64,000 bases of DNA from Papaver somniferum (lineage: Eukaryota; Streptophyta; Magnoliopsida; Ranunculales; Papaveraceae). Position 1 is the stretch's first letter. Every line of letters starts with the position of its first letter. This document shows, piece by piece, positions 22,101 to 33,366 of the stretch. The stretch is taken from positions 36,730,859 to 36,794,858 of the forward strand of contig NC_039361.1 of assembly GCF_003573695.1 (NCBI RefSeq), written 5' to 3'. The translations under genes and the position numbers were made by a program. The notes beneath the pieces were generated by a model. That model made no database searches and was not told where the DNA came from. It was given only the letters and a program-made list of their open reading frames with translations.

Positions 22101-24020
22101 ACCGTTGAGGATATCAAGGTGGCAGAGCGGGTTGAATCTGAAATGAGCAAAGCTTCTTCGTCGATGCCAGTCACCAATGATGAACAAGAAGGAGAGGGTA
22201 CTGAGTTGACTCCAAATACCATTGAGGATATCAAGGTGGCAGAGCGGGTGGAATCTGAAATGAGCAAAGCTTCTTCGTCGATGCCAGTCACCAATGATGA
22301 ACAAGAAGGAGAGGGTACTGAGTTGACTCCAAATACCGTTGAGGATATCAAGGTGGCAGAGCGGGTGGAATCTGAAATGAGCAAAGTTTCTTCGTCGAAG
22401 CAAATTATTGAACAAGAAGAAAACGAAACTCAATTTGTAATTGATGAAGATGTTATCAGGAAAATGGAATACGAATACAATAAGAAAGGTTGTTCGTCGT
22501 CAAAGCCAAATGTTGGAAGCGTATACTACTACCCAGCTGTAAAGATGGCGAATGATTTACTTGAGTTAGAGAATGAACAACCTGGATTTGATTTAGGACT
22601 GTCGCAGTGTGACAGTCAAGAGAAAGGACAGGGAGAACTCAGTGCTGCGCAAAGGATGAGTAACATGGTTACAAGAATGAGGGAAGACAGAAGGAATTTG
22701 GTTCCACCTATCAGAATGCAGGATTACAACACCAGTGTGAAAAAAAAGAAAGGTTACAGCTCGTAAGTGCAAGGAGAACAAGAAGGTGCAGGAAGTACAG
22801 GGGGTGAAGTTGAAACCAGTTGATAACTTGAAGATCTTGAAAGTACTCAACAGAAATGAGAAACCCCTCGTGACCACTTTTTTCAGAAAGAACAATGAAA
22901 GGTAATTGGGAAATAACTGATGTAACCAAGACTGGTTTCATCAAAATTTTGTTCCAAGTTATGCATTGTTTCTCCTTTTTTTATCCATCATTGACTAGCT
23001 TTTTAAAAAATAAAATTAACAGGTCAACGGCGTGGGAGCATTTAAATCTTCAATTACATATATCGGGGAAGATGATGGATAATTTGATGAGAGAGGGTGA
23101 CGTCGCAGGAGACATTATAGAGTTCTACATTTTGAAGCTGCAAAACAACATCAAAAAAAATGAGTTGAAACAAGATGGTTCTCCAAAGTACCAGAGAGCT
23201 GTGTTTATAAGCACATTTGCCTATGTAAGTTTACTCCGAAATTCTTTAATGTAAATTTTTTGGCATAAAAAATAGTTGTGGAAAACAAAAAATGATGTTG
23301 TTTATATGGTTAATTTTGATGGAACAAAGTTTGGTTTCATCAAACTTGCATGTCTGTAACTAATTAAGGAGCTTTTATCTGGTATTTTGTTTCAGACATG
23401 TCACTCATTAGGAAAGAAATGTGGTGCTGTAATAGAAGGCTTCATCGACAAAATGGATTATAGCGTGCGGTTTTTGTTCGTTCCGTTGCTGACATCACTT
23501 GGAGATGTAAACCATTGGACATTGCTTTCTTTTGATTTTGAAACCGGGGAATTTTATCACTACAACTCCTTGGCTTCCACGGGAGAGGAATGCAGAAAAA
23601 GTGCTGAAAGCATGAAACACGTATAGTATCAGCATTTGCACAGCACGACGCAAAGCTCCCCTGTGATCAGCAGGCAAGTCAGCCAACAACATACTCTTTG
23701 CACAACCCTACATGTTGTGAACAAATAGGGTAAGTTATGTTTGGAAGTTTATAGTTCACATATGCATATGCTTGAAATCATTACATCACTTGTAACCGAA
23801 TGCTTTACATATAGATACTAATATCAGAACACTCTCAGCTAGTCACTTTGTAACAATTGAGACATTGTTTTGGTTTTTCAGGAACGATTGTGGCCTGCAT
23901 GTTTGCTATTACATGAAGAGCCTCTTGAAAGGAAACATGTCTACAGATGATATACGAGAAAAGGTGCATAATATGAGACCAAAGTTGGCGTTGAAGATAC
24001 TCCTTGACAATATAGAATAA
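19140..24020 (+). pseudogene. MULE-borne Ulp1/C48 cysteine peptidase gene
   Basis: About eight exons with GT/AG borders, roughly 980 residues: 19140-19221, 19981-20670, 20796-20945, 21280-21579, 21853-22901, 23023-23224, 23396-23729, 23882-24020. The basic N-terminus (MAKKQNQHQQ) is followed by a conserved region of unknown role, an acidic repeat exon, a basic KKRKV-type stretch (22745) and the C-terminal catalytic domain. His lies in DVNHWTLLSFD (23510), the next acidic position is Asn in HYNSL, and Cys is in NDCGLHVCYYM (23885). Ulp1-family enzymes cleave SUMO-like modifiers; the role of TE-borne copies is unknown. One-base shifts near 20235, 22745 and 23624 suggest decay, unless they are sequence errors. 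Confidence 0.8.
21960..22400 (+). repeat. 117-bp tandem repeat within Ulp1 gene exon
   Basis: Almost four in-frame copies of a 39-residue acidic unit containing NDEQEGEGTELTPN and EDIKVAERVESEM, in the fifth exon. Copies 2-4 differ by only a few bases, so the expansion is recent. The period is a multiple of three and keeps the frame open. Confidence 0.9.
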
Positions 24021-24668
24021 TACTCGCATGTCGTGCCCGTCCTATTGAACATTCAGTTTTAGTTGAATTTTAAATTACTTTTGAAATGGTTATTGTAATG
24101 ATGATACTCCTTGACATACAGTTCTCCTTGCAGATTCAAGTTTTAGTTGAAGTTTAAAGTACTTGTGAAATGGTTACAGTTTATATAAAAAACGATTTCG
24201 TGTATTTCAGTTGTATTTCCTTAAAAGCTTATGTCTACAGAAATATGATGTCTCATTTTTATAAAAACTATCCATAAATGATGTGTCATATATTTGCGGC
24301 ACCAATAAACAGTAGACAAAACATCATCTACTGTGTTGTCAAAAAATATAGAAGAAAAAGTGACAGTAAAACAATGGTTCCACCAAAATAAGATGAAACC
24401 CTTTCTGGTTTCATCAAAAAAATGATGAAACCTGATTCGGTTAACCAAATATAAAGGCCTGTAAAAATTCTGAAAAACTTAAACTTAATCAAACTTATTA
24501 TTCTTAGACAAAATATAAAATGAAAACACCTGCAGCATATTAACTTCTAAAACAAAAATATGAAATAGTAAATGAAACACATATTAGTCTAGCAAACGAA
24601 ACTAAGAGTAAAATTCGATGACTTGCAGGAACCACATATTGTAGTCTAGTCGAAATGACTACAAGTTC

Positions 24669-26942
24669 TCATGAAATCTGACGAGAAGGGCATGTCCGTT
24701 TATTATGGGTGGTCAAAACCTTGCAGGAACCACAGGTTCTCATCTTCTTATTGGCAACTGAACCTGTATTAGGAATCCTCTTCTTCTTCGATGGACGTCC
24801 TGGTTGTGGTCCATTATTCGGACCAAAAACCATCGATTTCGGCGACACTGTCACGGGCTTTTCGACTGTGGGAACAGATTGATTGCATGTTTATACGATT
24901 CTCGGTAGAACTTTACTGTAAAGTAGTGCTCAACATAATTGTAAGGATCTTCTCCATTCACCATGATGCAACGGACAGCATGGGCACACGGGAAACCGTC
25001 AATACGCCAACGGTTGCAAGAACATGTTCTTCTTTTCAAATCGACAGTCTGTGTTAATGAAGCATGAACTTCAAACACATATTCCGACGACTTGGTGACT
25101 TGGTAGTTACATCCATGCATCTTGTTGTCGTGGAGTAGAGCTTCATATTCTGGACATAGAGTTTGACGCCATTTCATTAAGTTAGCAGAGTCCTCGCGAC
25201 GTTTACACATTTGGTCCATTAGCTTCACCCTGATCTCATCAACCATGATGGCTATAGGCTTCTCTCTCTCTTCAACGACCGAACCATTGAAACTCTCAGC
25301 AATATTTGAACACAACCTACCATATCGTCGACCCTTGAAGAAAAAACTTGCCCATTTATCAAGAGGAGCTCTACTTAGATAGTCTTGTAACTTCTGATTT
25401 TGAACCTTCCTCAACTTATCCCAATTCTCTGAAAATTCTTTATGAGTAGAAGCATACGCACATTTCTTAAACAGTCCCAATACATATTTGTTATAAACTT
25501 TGCAACTCTTTGGTAAGCATGTATTGATATTGCATTCCATATGCCAGTAGCACCAACCATGAAAAGCCTCAGGAAAAACAATAGGAATTTGTGTTACCAA
25601 TCCAATACCTCGATCACTCACAAAAGTAAGCTTTGGTCGCAAAGGAGAAAGGACTTTCTTCAAATTATCCAAAAACCATTTCCAGTTCGCTTCATTCTCC
25701 GATGAAACCACACCATAAGCAAGAGGGAAGATTTCTGTAACATGAACAGAAAGCATAACACAAGCATAAGATGCGATGAAAACCAAACATAAAAAATGAT
25801 GAAACCAACATAAAAAAATGATGAAACCAACATAAAAAAATGATAAAAACCTTACCATCATTTCCGGTTAGACCTGTTGCTGCCATCATATGACCAAGGT
25901 ACTTGCTTTTCAAGTGAGCCGCATCAACGAATAATACAGGACGACAGAAATTGAATCCACGACTACAAGCTTCAAAACAGATAAACATCCTCTGAAATTA
26001 TGGTCCCTTCTTCAACTTCCAAAACCACGTGAGAACCAGGATTGGTTTCAATCAACTTGTTTTTATACCAGTTCAAGAACATAAAAGATTTCTCGTTCTC
26101 TCCCCATGAAGTATTCAGTGCATGCTTCTTACCTGCGTATGCATAATAACGACTAATGTCAAAGCCGAAGTCTCTCGTAAAAGATTCCATAATATGCTTA
26201 GTTTTCTTATTAGGATCCTGTTTAATTTCATCAATAATCAAGCTACTAACTAGTTTCTTCGATATCCGTGGCATGTTAACAAATCCACCAACACAAGTAT
26301 GCTGATTATTTAGTTCCTTGATAATAAAAGGACTTCCTACAACACCATCAACAGACAGCATATAAATGCCAGTCACATTTCTCCTCTTTGTTCTTATTAG
26401 CACAACGTGCACCAATCCTCAACTTCTCATTCCTATATACCATGTATTCATAACCAGCTGCTGCGTGATACTTCTGTAAATCACAACGAACTTGTTCAAC
26501 ACCCTCCCGGAAACAACTGTTCAACTCCTTGAAAAAGATGTAACCAGTGAGCAGACTTCAACGGTTCCTTAATTTTATCTGGAACATCATAATCAATCCG
26601 TGGCTTCTCAAAAGGTATAATTCCAGAACTTTGTGGCTGGTCATCAAAAGCTATAATTCCTGAACTTATTGAACCAGAACTCTCAGCTTTGTGACTTACG
26701 AGTAACTCCATAATCCCTTCTTTATTATACATACTAAATAGAGCCAAACATTGAAGATCAAAATCAGAATGAATGACCTTTTGCTGATCATCAACCATGT
26801 GAAAAATTTCCATAGAAGGAGGAGAGAATTCACACCAACTTGAGCATATACTAGTCTTCAAATTAGCAAAAGACTCTTGGAGGCCAATACGAAGAGTTAA
26901 ACAATCTTCTTTGTGACATACAAGTGCGAGAACAGAATCCAT
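24669..26942 (-). pseudogene. MuDR-type MULE transposase
   Basis: The transposase would cut and move the element. From 26942: a PB1-like N-terminal domain (MDSVLALVCHKED), a MuDR DNA-binding region, the DDE core with LFVDAAHLKSKY (first Asp, near 25925) and FVSDRGIGL (second Asp, 25640), HGWCYWHMECNIN, then a SWIM zinc finger CSCNRW..GFPCAHAV (near 25000) and a C-terminal knuckle CGSC-(x4)-H-(x4)-C (near 24700). A 121-bp intron (25855-25735, GTAAG/TTACAG) holds three copies of the MULE's ATGATGAAACCAACAT motif. Shifts near 26500 and 25985 break the frame. The gene converges on the peptidase gene, with 650 bp between. Confidence 0.88.
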
Positions 26943-27841
26943 AATCTACAGAACAAAATGATGAAACCAAAAACAGTTTCACCAGATGTGAATATCAACA
27001 ACAATTTTTTTTTTTGAAAAACAGTTCCAAAGAGATGGAATCCTTCATAAGAACATCAACACAAACAAAAAATCATATGCTAACATCAATTCAGTTTATT
27101 CGACAAGAGTGACTAGCAAATTCACACAAACAAAATCAAAAATCAACACAAAAAAGAGAATTGAATACCTGAAAATTTGATTGATTCCTTGAAGACGAAG
27201 ATTAATACGAAGACGAAGATGATCAACACGAAGTTGATTGATTGTTCAGCTGGATTCTTCAATTCGAGATTCAATTTCAACTTGAAAAGCGGAAATATGA
27301 TTTCAGCTAAACTGAATTGCAACCAGATCTCGAATAAAACAACTATGTTTATCTTCTCTTTTCGAATAAACAACCGAATTTGATTCTTCTACGTATCTCG
27401 AATAAACAGATCTCAAAACTTGTAGCTTCTCTTCTGGTTCTTTAATCAAACCTAAAATTGCTATCTAAATCTTTGAATTGAAATTGGGAGAAGACGATGA
27501 CGAATCTTTGAATTTAAACGAGATATGGAACTGAAAAAAACGAAGAAAACTAGGAAAGAAGAATCGTAATTAGACTAGTATCTGATTTGTTTGGATTCAG
27601 AGAGAACAAATATTGTTTTTACTGTTTTCTTTCGCCAAACTTTCCTTTGAAAAATGTTTTTATATACGGAAGGTCAGTTTTGGAATTTAGAAATCAAATA
27701 CAAACTAAATTTTAAAAATTTTATTTGAATTGGGGTTTTTGTCCCAGTTTTGTTTGAAACGGTTTTTATTTGTTAAAAATAATATGACCGGTTTTTTCTT
27801 ATCACTAGTTTGTTCACCTAGGGGTTTTGTCACTAGTTTTG
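26943..27841 (-). other. transposase 5' region and right MULE end
   Basis: Promoter and leader side of the transposase plus the element's right end. It holds no coding region. The part 27720-27835 matches 56740-56825 in reverse orientation and so defines this end for the family. Confidence 0.6.
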
Positions 27842-28597
27842 TTTTAGAAAACAGTTCTATTAGGTATCTTTTAAATCCTTTGTAAAAGTAAGGTCGCTCT
27901 TGTTGTTCCTTTTGGAATGACATTTTATGGGGGAGAGTTCTTAATTGAGCTTGTGCTTAATTGCCAAATCTTTGTGGAGAGTGCGGCAGTGGAATATTAT
28001 AGGGGTTATCTTTTATCTTTATAAACTCGTTGATGAATGCATTTAGTTTCGGCTATATGATTGCATCTAAACAAGTTGATATGTGCTTCTCTTTTGGTCA
28101 TGAAGTGTCTCTATGGAAATTTCATTAGGATCCCACTAATTTTCGTACCTTTGCCAATTTTATTGACAAAAAGGGGGAGAATTAATGTGTAGTTCACACT
28201 ACAAATACATATGGTATACAGATCATTATGTAAGGGGGAGTGGTTTTCATGTGAGATGAAGTATTGACTAAGGGGGAGTGATACATATCACCATAGTATT
28301 GTTGTCGAAGTTATGATACAATTGAACTTTGATGTTGTGTAATAATACTATGACACTCTATAACAATGATTGAGAGCTACTATTTTCTCATTGTTATAGC
28401 TACGGATCTTCAACAACAACGATGATGCTGAGTTGAACACATTTTGAATTACTGGAGTACTTGGAAGTGACGAAGATTTCGAGTAATGTTGAAGAACCAA
28501 GGAGATCAAGCATTTGGATGAGAATCTACAAAGTTTATTTATTTTGTATTCCATATGTATTGATAGTTTTATCATTAAAATTGACAAATAAGGAGAT
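27842..28597 (+). other. Sirevirus post-pol region with multiple polypurine tracts
   Basis: Four GGGGGAG tracts (near 27930, 28171, 28231 and 28271), two preceded by TGACAAA or TGACTA, and a final GGAG next to the 3' LTR. Multiple polypurine tracts are a published mark of Sireviruses. No env-like frame is visible. Confidence 0.8.
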
Positions 28598-31001
28598 TAT
28601 TAGAGCACTGCTCGGTCGAACTCGCAAGCGTTGCTATCTCAAGCTTGTTTGTCAAGTTTAGTTGCCAAAACTATAAGTCTTGGTTTCTAGTCTACTTATA
28701 ACTAAGTCTCAGATTAGGATAATAAGTGTAGTTGAGCTTTAGACTCCACGACGTTCATAGAATGAAGACGAAGAACTACTCAAGGGAACTTGTGGAACTT
28801 CATCAACAAAAGGTATATGGAGACTTGGACTTATCTATCACTCGAAAGTTTATCTATTCTATATCCTATTTGAGACAAAAGTCGTATTGCTATATAGACT
28901 TCAATTATACGCATTTGTTATTTCGAGCTGAGTTTAACTCACTTATCTATTTCTCGAAATATGTGTTGGTAAGCTTTCAGTTTAACCAAGTTCATTTTTA
29001 CTCTTGACGAAATCCATATTGATTATTTCAATAACTTGAAAATCGCTTTGATGCTAATAGTTTATGGATAACAACTATTGTCATCCTCTAAAAAAGTTTG
29101 AATGATTGAAATGAGAGTTTAGAACAAGTAACCATGTTTGGATATAAACATAGTGTGTATTCACATTTGTGTAAAAATCCAAAACCGGGAACCTAAGTAT
29201 GCGTAGCCGTACGCGTACTGGTTGGTTGTTGGAAGTCCGGAACCTATGTATGCGTACCCGTACGCGTACTAGCGGAAGTTTGGGTTCCGTGAATTTCTGC
29301 TGGAGTTTGGAAGTATGAATTGATATGCGTACCCGTACGCGTACTGGCGTAACCATACTCGGTCCGGCTACTTAGGTATGCGTACCCGTTTGCATACTTA
29401 AGTAGGTTACTTTCTAAAATCGGTTTGTTCATGAACTAAACCATTTATATAATAAGGAATGCAATCTTTCGCAAACCTGGCTATGATGTTCATGAATTGA
29501 TTCGAGTGAATCAAAATCGATTTTGCTTCAATTGTGTCTTGTATACTTCTATGAGATCTAAGCAATTGAACAACTCTCTAACTAGTTCATTTGAGTCATT
29601 TGAACTAGTTATGGTAAAGATAAATAAGGTTGATATGTAAGTGTTCATATGGATAACCATTGGTTAACTATTGTTGAACCGACTAAGTGTACACGTTTAG
29701 GTACAATTACTCAAACCTAAATGAAGGTACATTTCATTTGTGTATAACAAGCTAAGTTCGATCTAACGGTTGAAAGATATTATCTTGAATCTAATCAGGT
29801 TTTCATCTAACGGTGAATATTGAATGCTTTGTTACCAAGGTAACTTAGATTGCAAACCCTAATTTGAAATCTATATAAAGGAGAACTCTAGCAACTAGGA
29901 AAACTAATCCCCACACCTCATGTGTGATACTAGTTGCATAAACTAGAGTCGATTCTCCTTTAACCTTAGGTTTTTCATGAAACCCTGTAGGTTAACGACT
30001 TGAAGACTTCATTGGGAGTGAAGCCAGACCCAACTATTTTCTCTGTAGTTGAATGTTCTGATCTTGCTGTTTTCTATTGTGATTGAGTACTATCTTCTTA
30101 AAGATTTGCTCGAGATTTTATCTCCGATAGGCAAGATTGAAAAGTAATCAAAAACACCTTCATCTCATCGTTTGTGATTCCACAATATATTTTTTCATTA
30201 ATCGATTAAGATTATTGTGAGGTGATTGATAATACTAGGCTGTTCTTCGGGAATATAAGTCTGGTTTATCAATTGGTTACTGTTCACCTTGATTTGTCAA
30301 AAGACGGAACAAATCTCGTAGGTATTTCTGTGGGAGACAGATATATCTATTCAATAGACTTTTCTGTATGATACAGATTTGTTTATCAAGTCTTCGACTT
30401 TGGATCGTAGCAACTCTTAGTTGTGGGTGAGATCAGCTAAGGAAATCAAGTGCGTAGAATCCTATTGGGGTTCAGAGACGTAAGGAGCGCTACTGTACCT
30501 TGATCAGTATGATATTTATTAGAGCTCAACTACATTCCAGCCCGAAGTTAACTTGGAGTAAGATAGTGTCTGTAGCGGCTTAATACAGTGTGGTGTCCAA
30601 ATCTGGACTAGGTCCCGGGGTTTTTCTGCATTTGCGGTTTCCTCGTTAAGAAAACTTCCGGTGTCTATGTTATTTCTTTTCCGCATTATATTTTGTTATA
30701 TAATTGAAATATCACAGGTTGTGCGTTGAGTTAATTGGTAAATCCAACTTTTGGTTGTTGATTGAAATTGATTGATCCTTGAACATTGGTCTTTGGTACC
30801 GTTTAAGTTATTTCTCTTATTTCAATCAGGCTCGCAAATTTCTATTTGTTTGATGGCGGATTGAATTGAGAAATTGACATATAACTCTTTGATATACTTT
30901 TTCTTAGGATTGAGTCTGACTGTCTAGTTGATTCTTGGAGTTAGTCCATACAGATTGCTGAGTGAAATATTGGGTGAGGTTGTTAGACCCCCGTTTTTTC
31001 A
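28598..31001 (+). repeat. Sirevirus 3' LTR
   Basis: A 2404-bp LTR ending CCCGTTTTTTCA, followed by the AATAG duplication. Its first bases read TATTAGAGC, with TG changed to TA. It keeps the TATA box (29872) and the microrepeats (29195-29400) and shows the full LTR against which the 5' LTR deletions can be read. Confidence 0.88.
29872..29879 (+). promoter_or_regulatory. TATA box of Sirevirus 3' LTR
   Basis: TATATAAA followed by GGAGAACTC. The corresponding segment is absent from the 5' LTR. Confidence 0.6.
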
Positions 31002-32088
31002 AATAGTTGCGACTAGAGTCGATTCTCCTTTAACCTTAGGTTTTTTCCAAAACCATGTAGGTTAACGACTTGAAGACTTCATTGGGATTGTGAAGCCAGA
31101 CCCAACTATTTTCTTTGTAGTTTCACGTTCTGATCTTGCCCGTTCATATCGTGATTGAGTACTATCTTCTCTAAGATTTGCTCGAGATTCAATCTCCGAT
31201 AGGCAAGATAAAAAGTAGTCACAAACATCTTCGTCTCATCGTTTGTGATCCCATAATATCTTGTTTCGCTACCATATGATTAAGATTATTGTGAGGTCAT
31301 TGATAATATTAGGCTGTTCTTCATGAATATTATTCCGGTATATAAATTGGTTCCTGTTCACCTTGATTATTCAAAAGACGGAACAAAACTCATAGGTTTA
31401 TCTGTCCGAGACATATTTATCTATTCAATAGACTTTTCTGTGTGATACATACTGTTTCATCAAGTGTTCGACTCTGGGTCGTAGCAACTCTTAGTTGAGG
31501 GTGAGATCAGCTAAGGCATTCAAGTGCGTAGATTCTTGCTGGGATTCAGAGACGTAAGGAGCGCAACTGTGCCTAGGTCAGTGTGAGATTGGTTAGGGTT
31601 CAAACTACATTCCAGTCCGAAGTTAACTTGGAGTAGGCTAGTGTATGTAGCGGCTTAATACAGTGTGGTGTTCAAATCTGGACTAGGTCCCGGGTTTTTC
31701 TGCATTTGCGGTTTCCTTGTTAACAAAACTTTTGGTGTCTGTGTTATTTGTTTTCCGCATTATATTTGTTTATATAATTGAAATATCACAGGTTATGTGT
31801 AAGTTCATCCAATTGTAAATCCAACCTTTGGTTGTTGATTAAATTGATTGACACTTTGATATTGGTTTTTGATACCGTCCAAGTTATTTCTCTTATTCAA
31901 TCGGGCTCGCAAATTCTTATTTGTTTGATTGCAGATTGAATTGAGAATTTGAGATATAACTCTTCGATATACTTTTCTTAAGATTGAGTCTGACTATCTA
32001 GTTGATTCTCTTGAAAGTATATTGGAGTTAGTCCATACAGGTTTTTAAGCGAAATATCGGGTGTGGTTGTTAGACCCCCGCTTTTTCA
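31002..32088 (+). repeat. Sirevirus solo LTR, right part
   Basis: Picks up the LTR sequence exactly where 10649 leaves off (after the repeated AATAG) and runs to GCTTTTTCA, followed by CCTGG. Confidence 0.88.
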
Positions 32089-32093
32089 CCTGG

Positions 32094-32158
32094 AACAACC
32101 CCGTCCAGCGTACCATCTCACCCTTAGCAGGTGACCCGTCGTCGGATCTGATACCATT
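32094..32158 (-). repeat. TRIM-like internal region, right piece, with PBS
   Basis: Continues 9215-9309. On the minus strand it carries a primer-binding-site variant (TGGTATCAGATC) directly beside the LTR fragment that starts at 32159. Confidence 0.7.
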
Positions 32159-32186
32159 TGTAATGACCCATCCCTCCAGCGATACT
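32159..32186 (-). repeat. truncated TRIM-like LTR fragment
   Basis: Only the first 28 bases (TGTAATGACCC...) match the TRIM LTR before the sequence changes into the gypsy fragment, so this is a recombination junction rather than a clean insertion edge. Confidence 0.6.
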
Positions 32187-32210
32187 CGTAGTTTTACGAC
32201 TCCCCTTATC

Positions 32211-32234
32211 TTGTCGGAAACACATTTCCGACAA
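32211..32234. repeat. 10-bp stem hairpin
   Basis: TTGTCGGAAA and TTTCCGACAA form a perfect inverted repeat around a 4-base loop, just at the junction between the TRIM LTR fragment and the gypsy fragment. Confidence 0.7.
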
Positions 32235-32752
32235 AATTATTTTAGAGGTTTTCTTTATCACTTAGAGATGATAGAAGACGAGCAGCAAGATTTCGTTTCT
32301 ACTATTGGTATCCATGTGGTAGAAGAGTTTGAAGATTTTTTTCCCGAGGAATTACCAGGATTGCCCCTAGAAGAGAAATGGACTTCACCATTGAAGTTCA
32401 ACCAGGTACTTCGCCAATTTCAATGGATCCTTATCGAATGGAACCAACGGAGTTGAAAGAACTAGACAAACAACTACTCGAGTTGGAATCTAAAGGTTTT
32501 ATTCGAGGTAGTACATCACCTTGGAGTGCACCAGTCCTTTTTGTGAAGAAGTATGATAACAAGTTGAGATTGTGCATCGATTATAGAAAACTAAATGAAT
32601 ATACAGTAAAAAATAAGTACCCCTTACCTAGGATCGAGGATTTGTTTGATCAGTTTAAGGATTCTCAGTTTTTCTCGAAGATTGATACGCGATCATCTTA
32701 TCATCAACTTCGAATCAAAGAAGAGGATATTCCAAAAACCGAACACGATTTG

Positions 32753-32757
32753 GACAC
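32753..32757. repeat. target-site duplication GACAC (pair at 41723-41727)
   Basis: Flanks the Tat-like element. Removing the insert brings the two halves of the gypsy RT back together around the GHFEF position. Confidence 0.9.
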
Positions 32758-33229
32758 TGTAGGATCAGAATCTCGCAATGACAATGTTTTAGCGAAATTA
32801 TCAATGACACAGCACAACAGCGTCACAGAACAATTTCAGAAATGATACGATAAACGACGTCAGATAGGATCACGAGAAAGATGTGATAGTCCTGCGAAAA
32901 TTAGAGAGCTTGCGAAATTATCATTTGTAAGGTTGCGAGAATGTCGCAGACCATACCCGAAAATAAAGGAAAGATTAGATGTCACCCATTATGTATTTCC
33001 TTATAAATAGTCATTCAAGTTGTAAAGAAAGGGGAGAGATCTTTTTTGAGTAAGAAACAAGTAAATAGGAGAGAGAAAGTCTAGAGCAGAGATCATTCTT
33101 GATTTCTTTATCTTTTCTTGTAAGAATATTCAAAGTTTGATCTATAAAATTAAGAGTGTAAACCTAAAAATGAGTTGATTAATAATGAAATCATATGAGG
33201 GGTGTAGTGTAGGATTTCCTGCAACTACA
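32758..33229 (+). repeat. Tat-like element 5' LTR
   Basis: 472 bp, TGTAGGATCAG to GCAACTACA. Same length as the 3' copy, with few visible differences. Confidence 0.92.
33002..33009 (+). promoter_or_regulatory. TATA box of Tat-like 5' LTR
   Basis: TATAAATA in a non-repetitive part of the LTR, kept in both copies (the other is 41495-41502). Confidence 0.65.
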
Positions 33230-33232
33230 TGA

Positions 33233-33250
33233 TGGCGCTAGAAACAGGGA
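33233..33250 (+). promoter_or_regulatory. primer binding site of Tat-like element
   Basis: TGGCGCTAGAAACAGGGA lies three bases after the 5' LTR, the expected place. I did not identify the tRNA. Confidence 0.65.
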
Positions 33251-33366
33251 AGGTATTGAAGATTATTCTAGAAAAAGCTGAAAATTGATATTGATATTTG
33301 TGAAAATTTAGAGTGATTGATTAAGAATTTTCCATAATTTCTTGCAATATTGTTAACGTTGAAGAA

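Larger units (their letters stand above)
18747..27841. mobile_element. Mutator-like element with Ulp1 peptidase gene (Kaonashi-type)
   Basis: A 9.1-kb DNA transposon in the post-pol region of the Sirevirus. It carries two convergent genes: a C48/Ulp1-type peptidase gene on the plus strand (19140-24020) and a MuDR-type transposase on the minus strand (26942-24669). Its left end (GTCCGCGGGTTATAACCCC) and right end (ACTAGTGATAAG region on the minus strand) recur at the ends of a second element at 56737-60853. The two ends of one element show little inverted similarity. MULEs that carry an Ulp1-like gene are known from plants as Kaonashi elements. Confidence 0.85.
10650..31001 (+). mobile_element. 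full-length Sirevirus-type copia element, interrupted
   Basis: Ty1/copia retrotransposon on the plus strand: 5' LTR 10650-12657, PBS for initiator tRNA-Met 12660-12671, gag-protease from 12724, integrase, reverse transcriptase, RNase H to 18639, an untranslated post-pol region with several AAGGGGGAG tracts, and a 3' LTR 28598-31001. The long LTRs, repeated polypurine tracts and LTR palindromes point to the Sirevirus (Maximus/SIRE) lineage. A solo LTR of its own family (13504-15866) and a MULE (18747-27841) are inserted in it. Without these the element is about 8.9 kb. Many stops and a changed RT active site show that it is dead. Confidence 0.9.
32188..32757 (+). pseudogene. Ty3/gypsy RT fragment, N-terminal part
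   Basis: Chromovirus-like reverse transcriptase start: [60 protein letters not shown], and [15 protein letters not shown] with the first catalytic Asp (near 32685). It is frame-shifted at about 32378 and cut at 32757 by the Tat-like element; coding continues at 41728. It lies antisense to the TRIM unit that encloses it. No gypsy LTR, gag, protease or integrase goes with it. Confidence 0.85.

Noticed and set aside
21869..22433. Repeated minus-strand proteins opposite the acidic repeats
   Set aside because: Shadow frames of the 117-bp tandem repeat in the peptidase exon.
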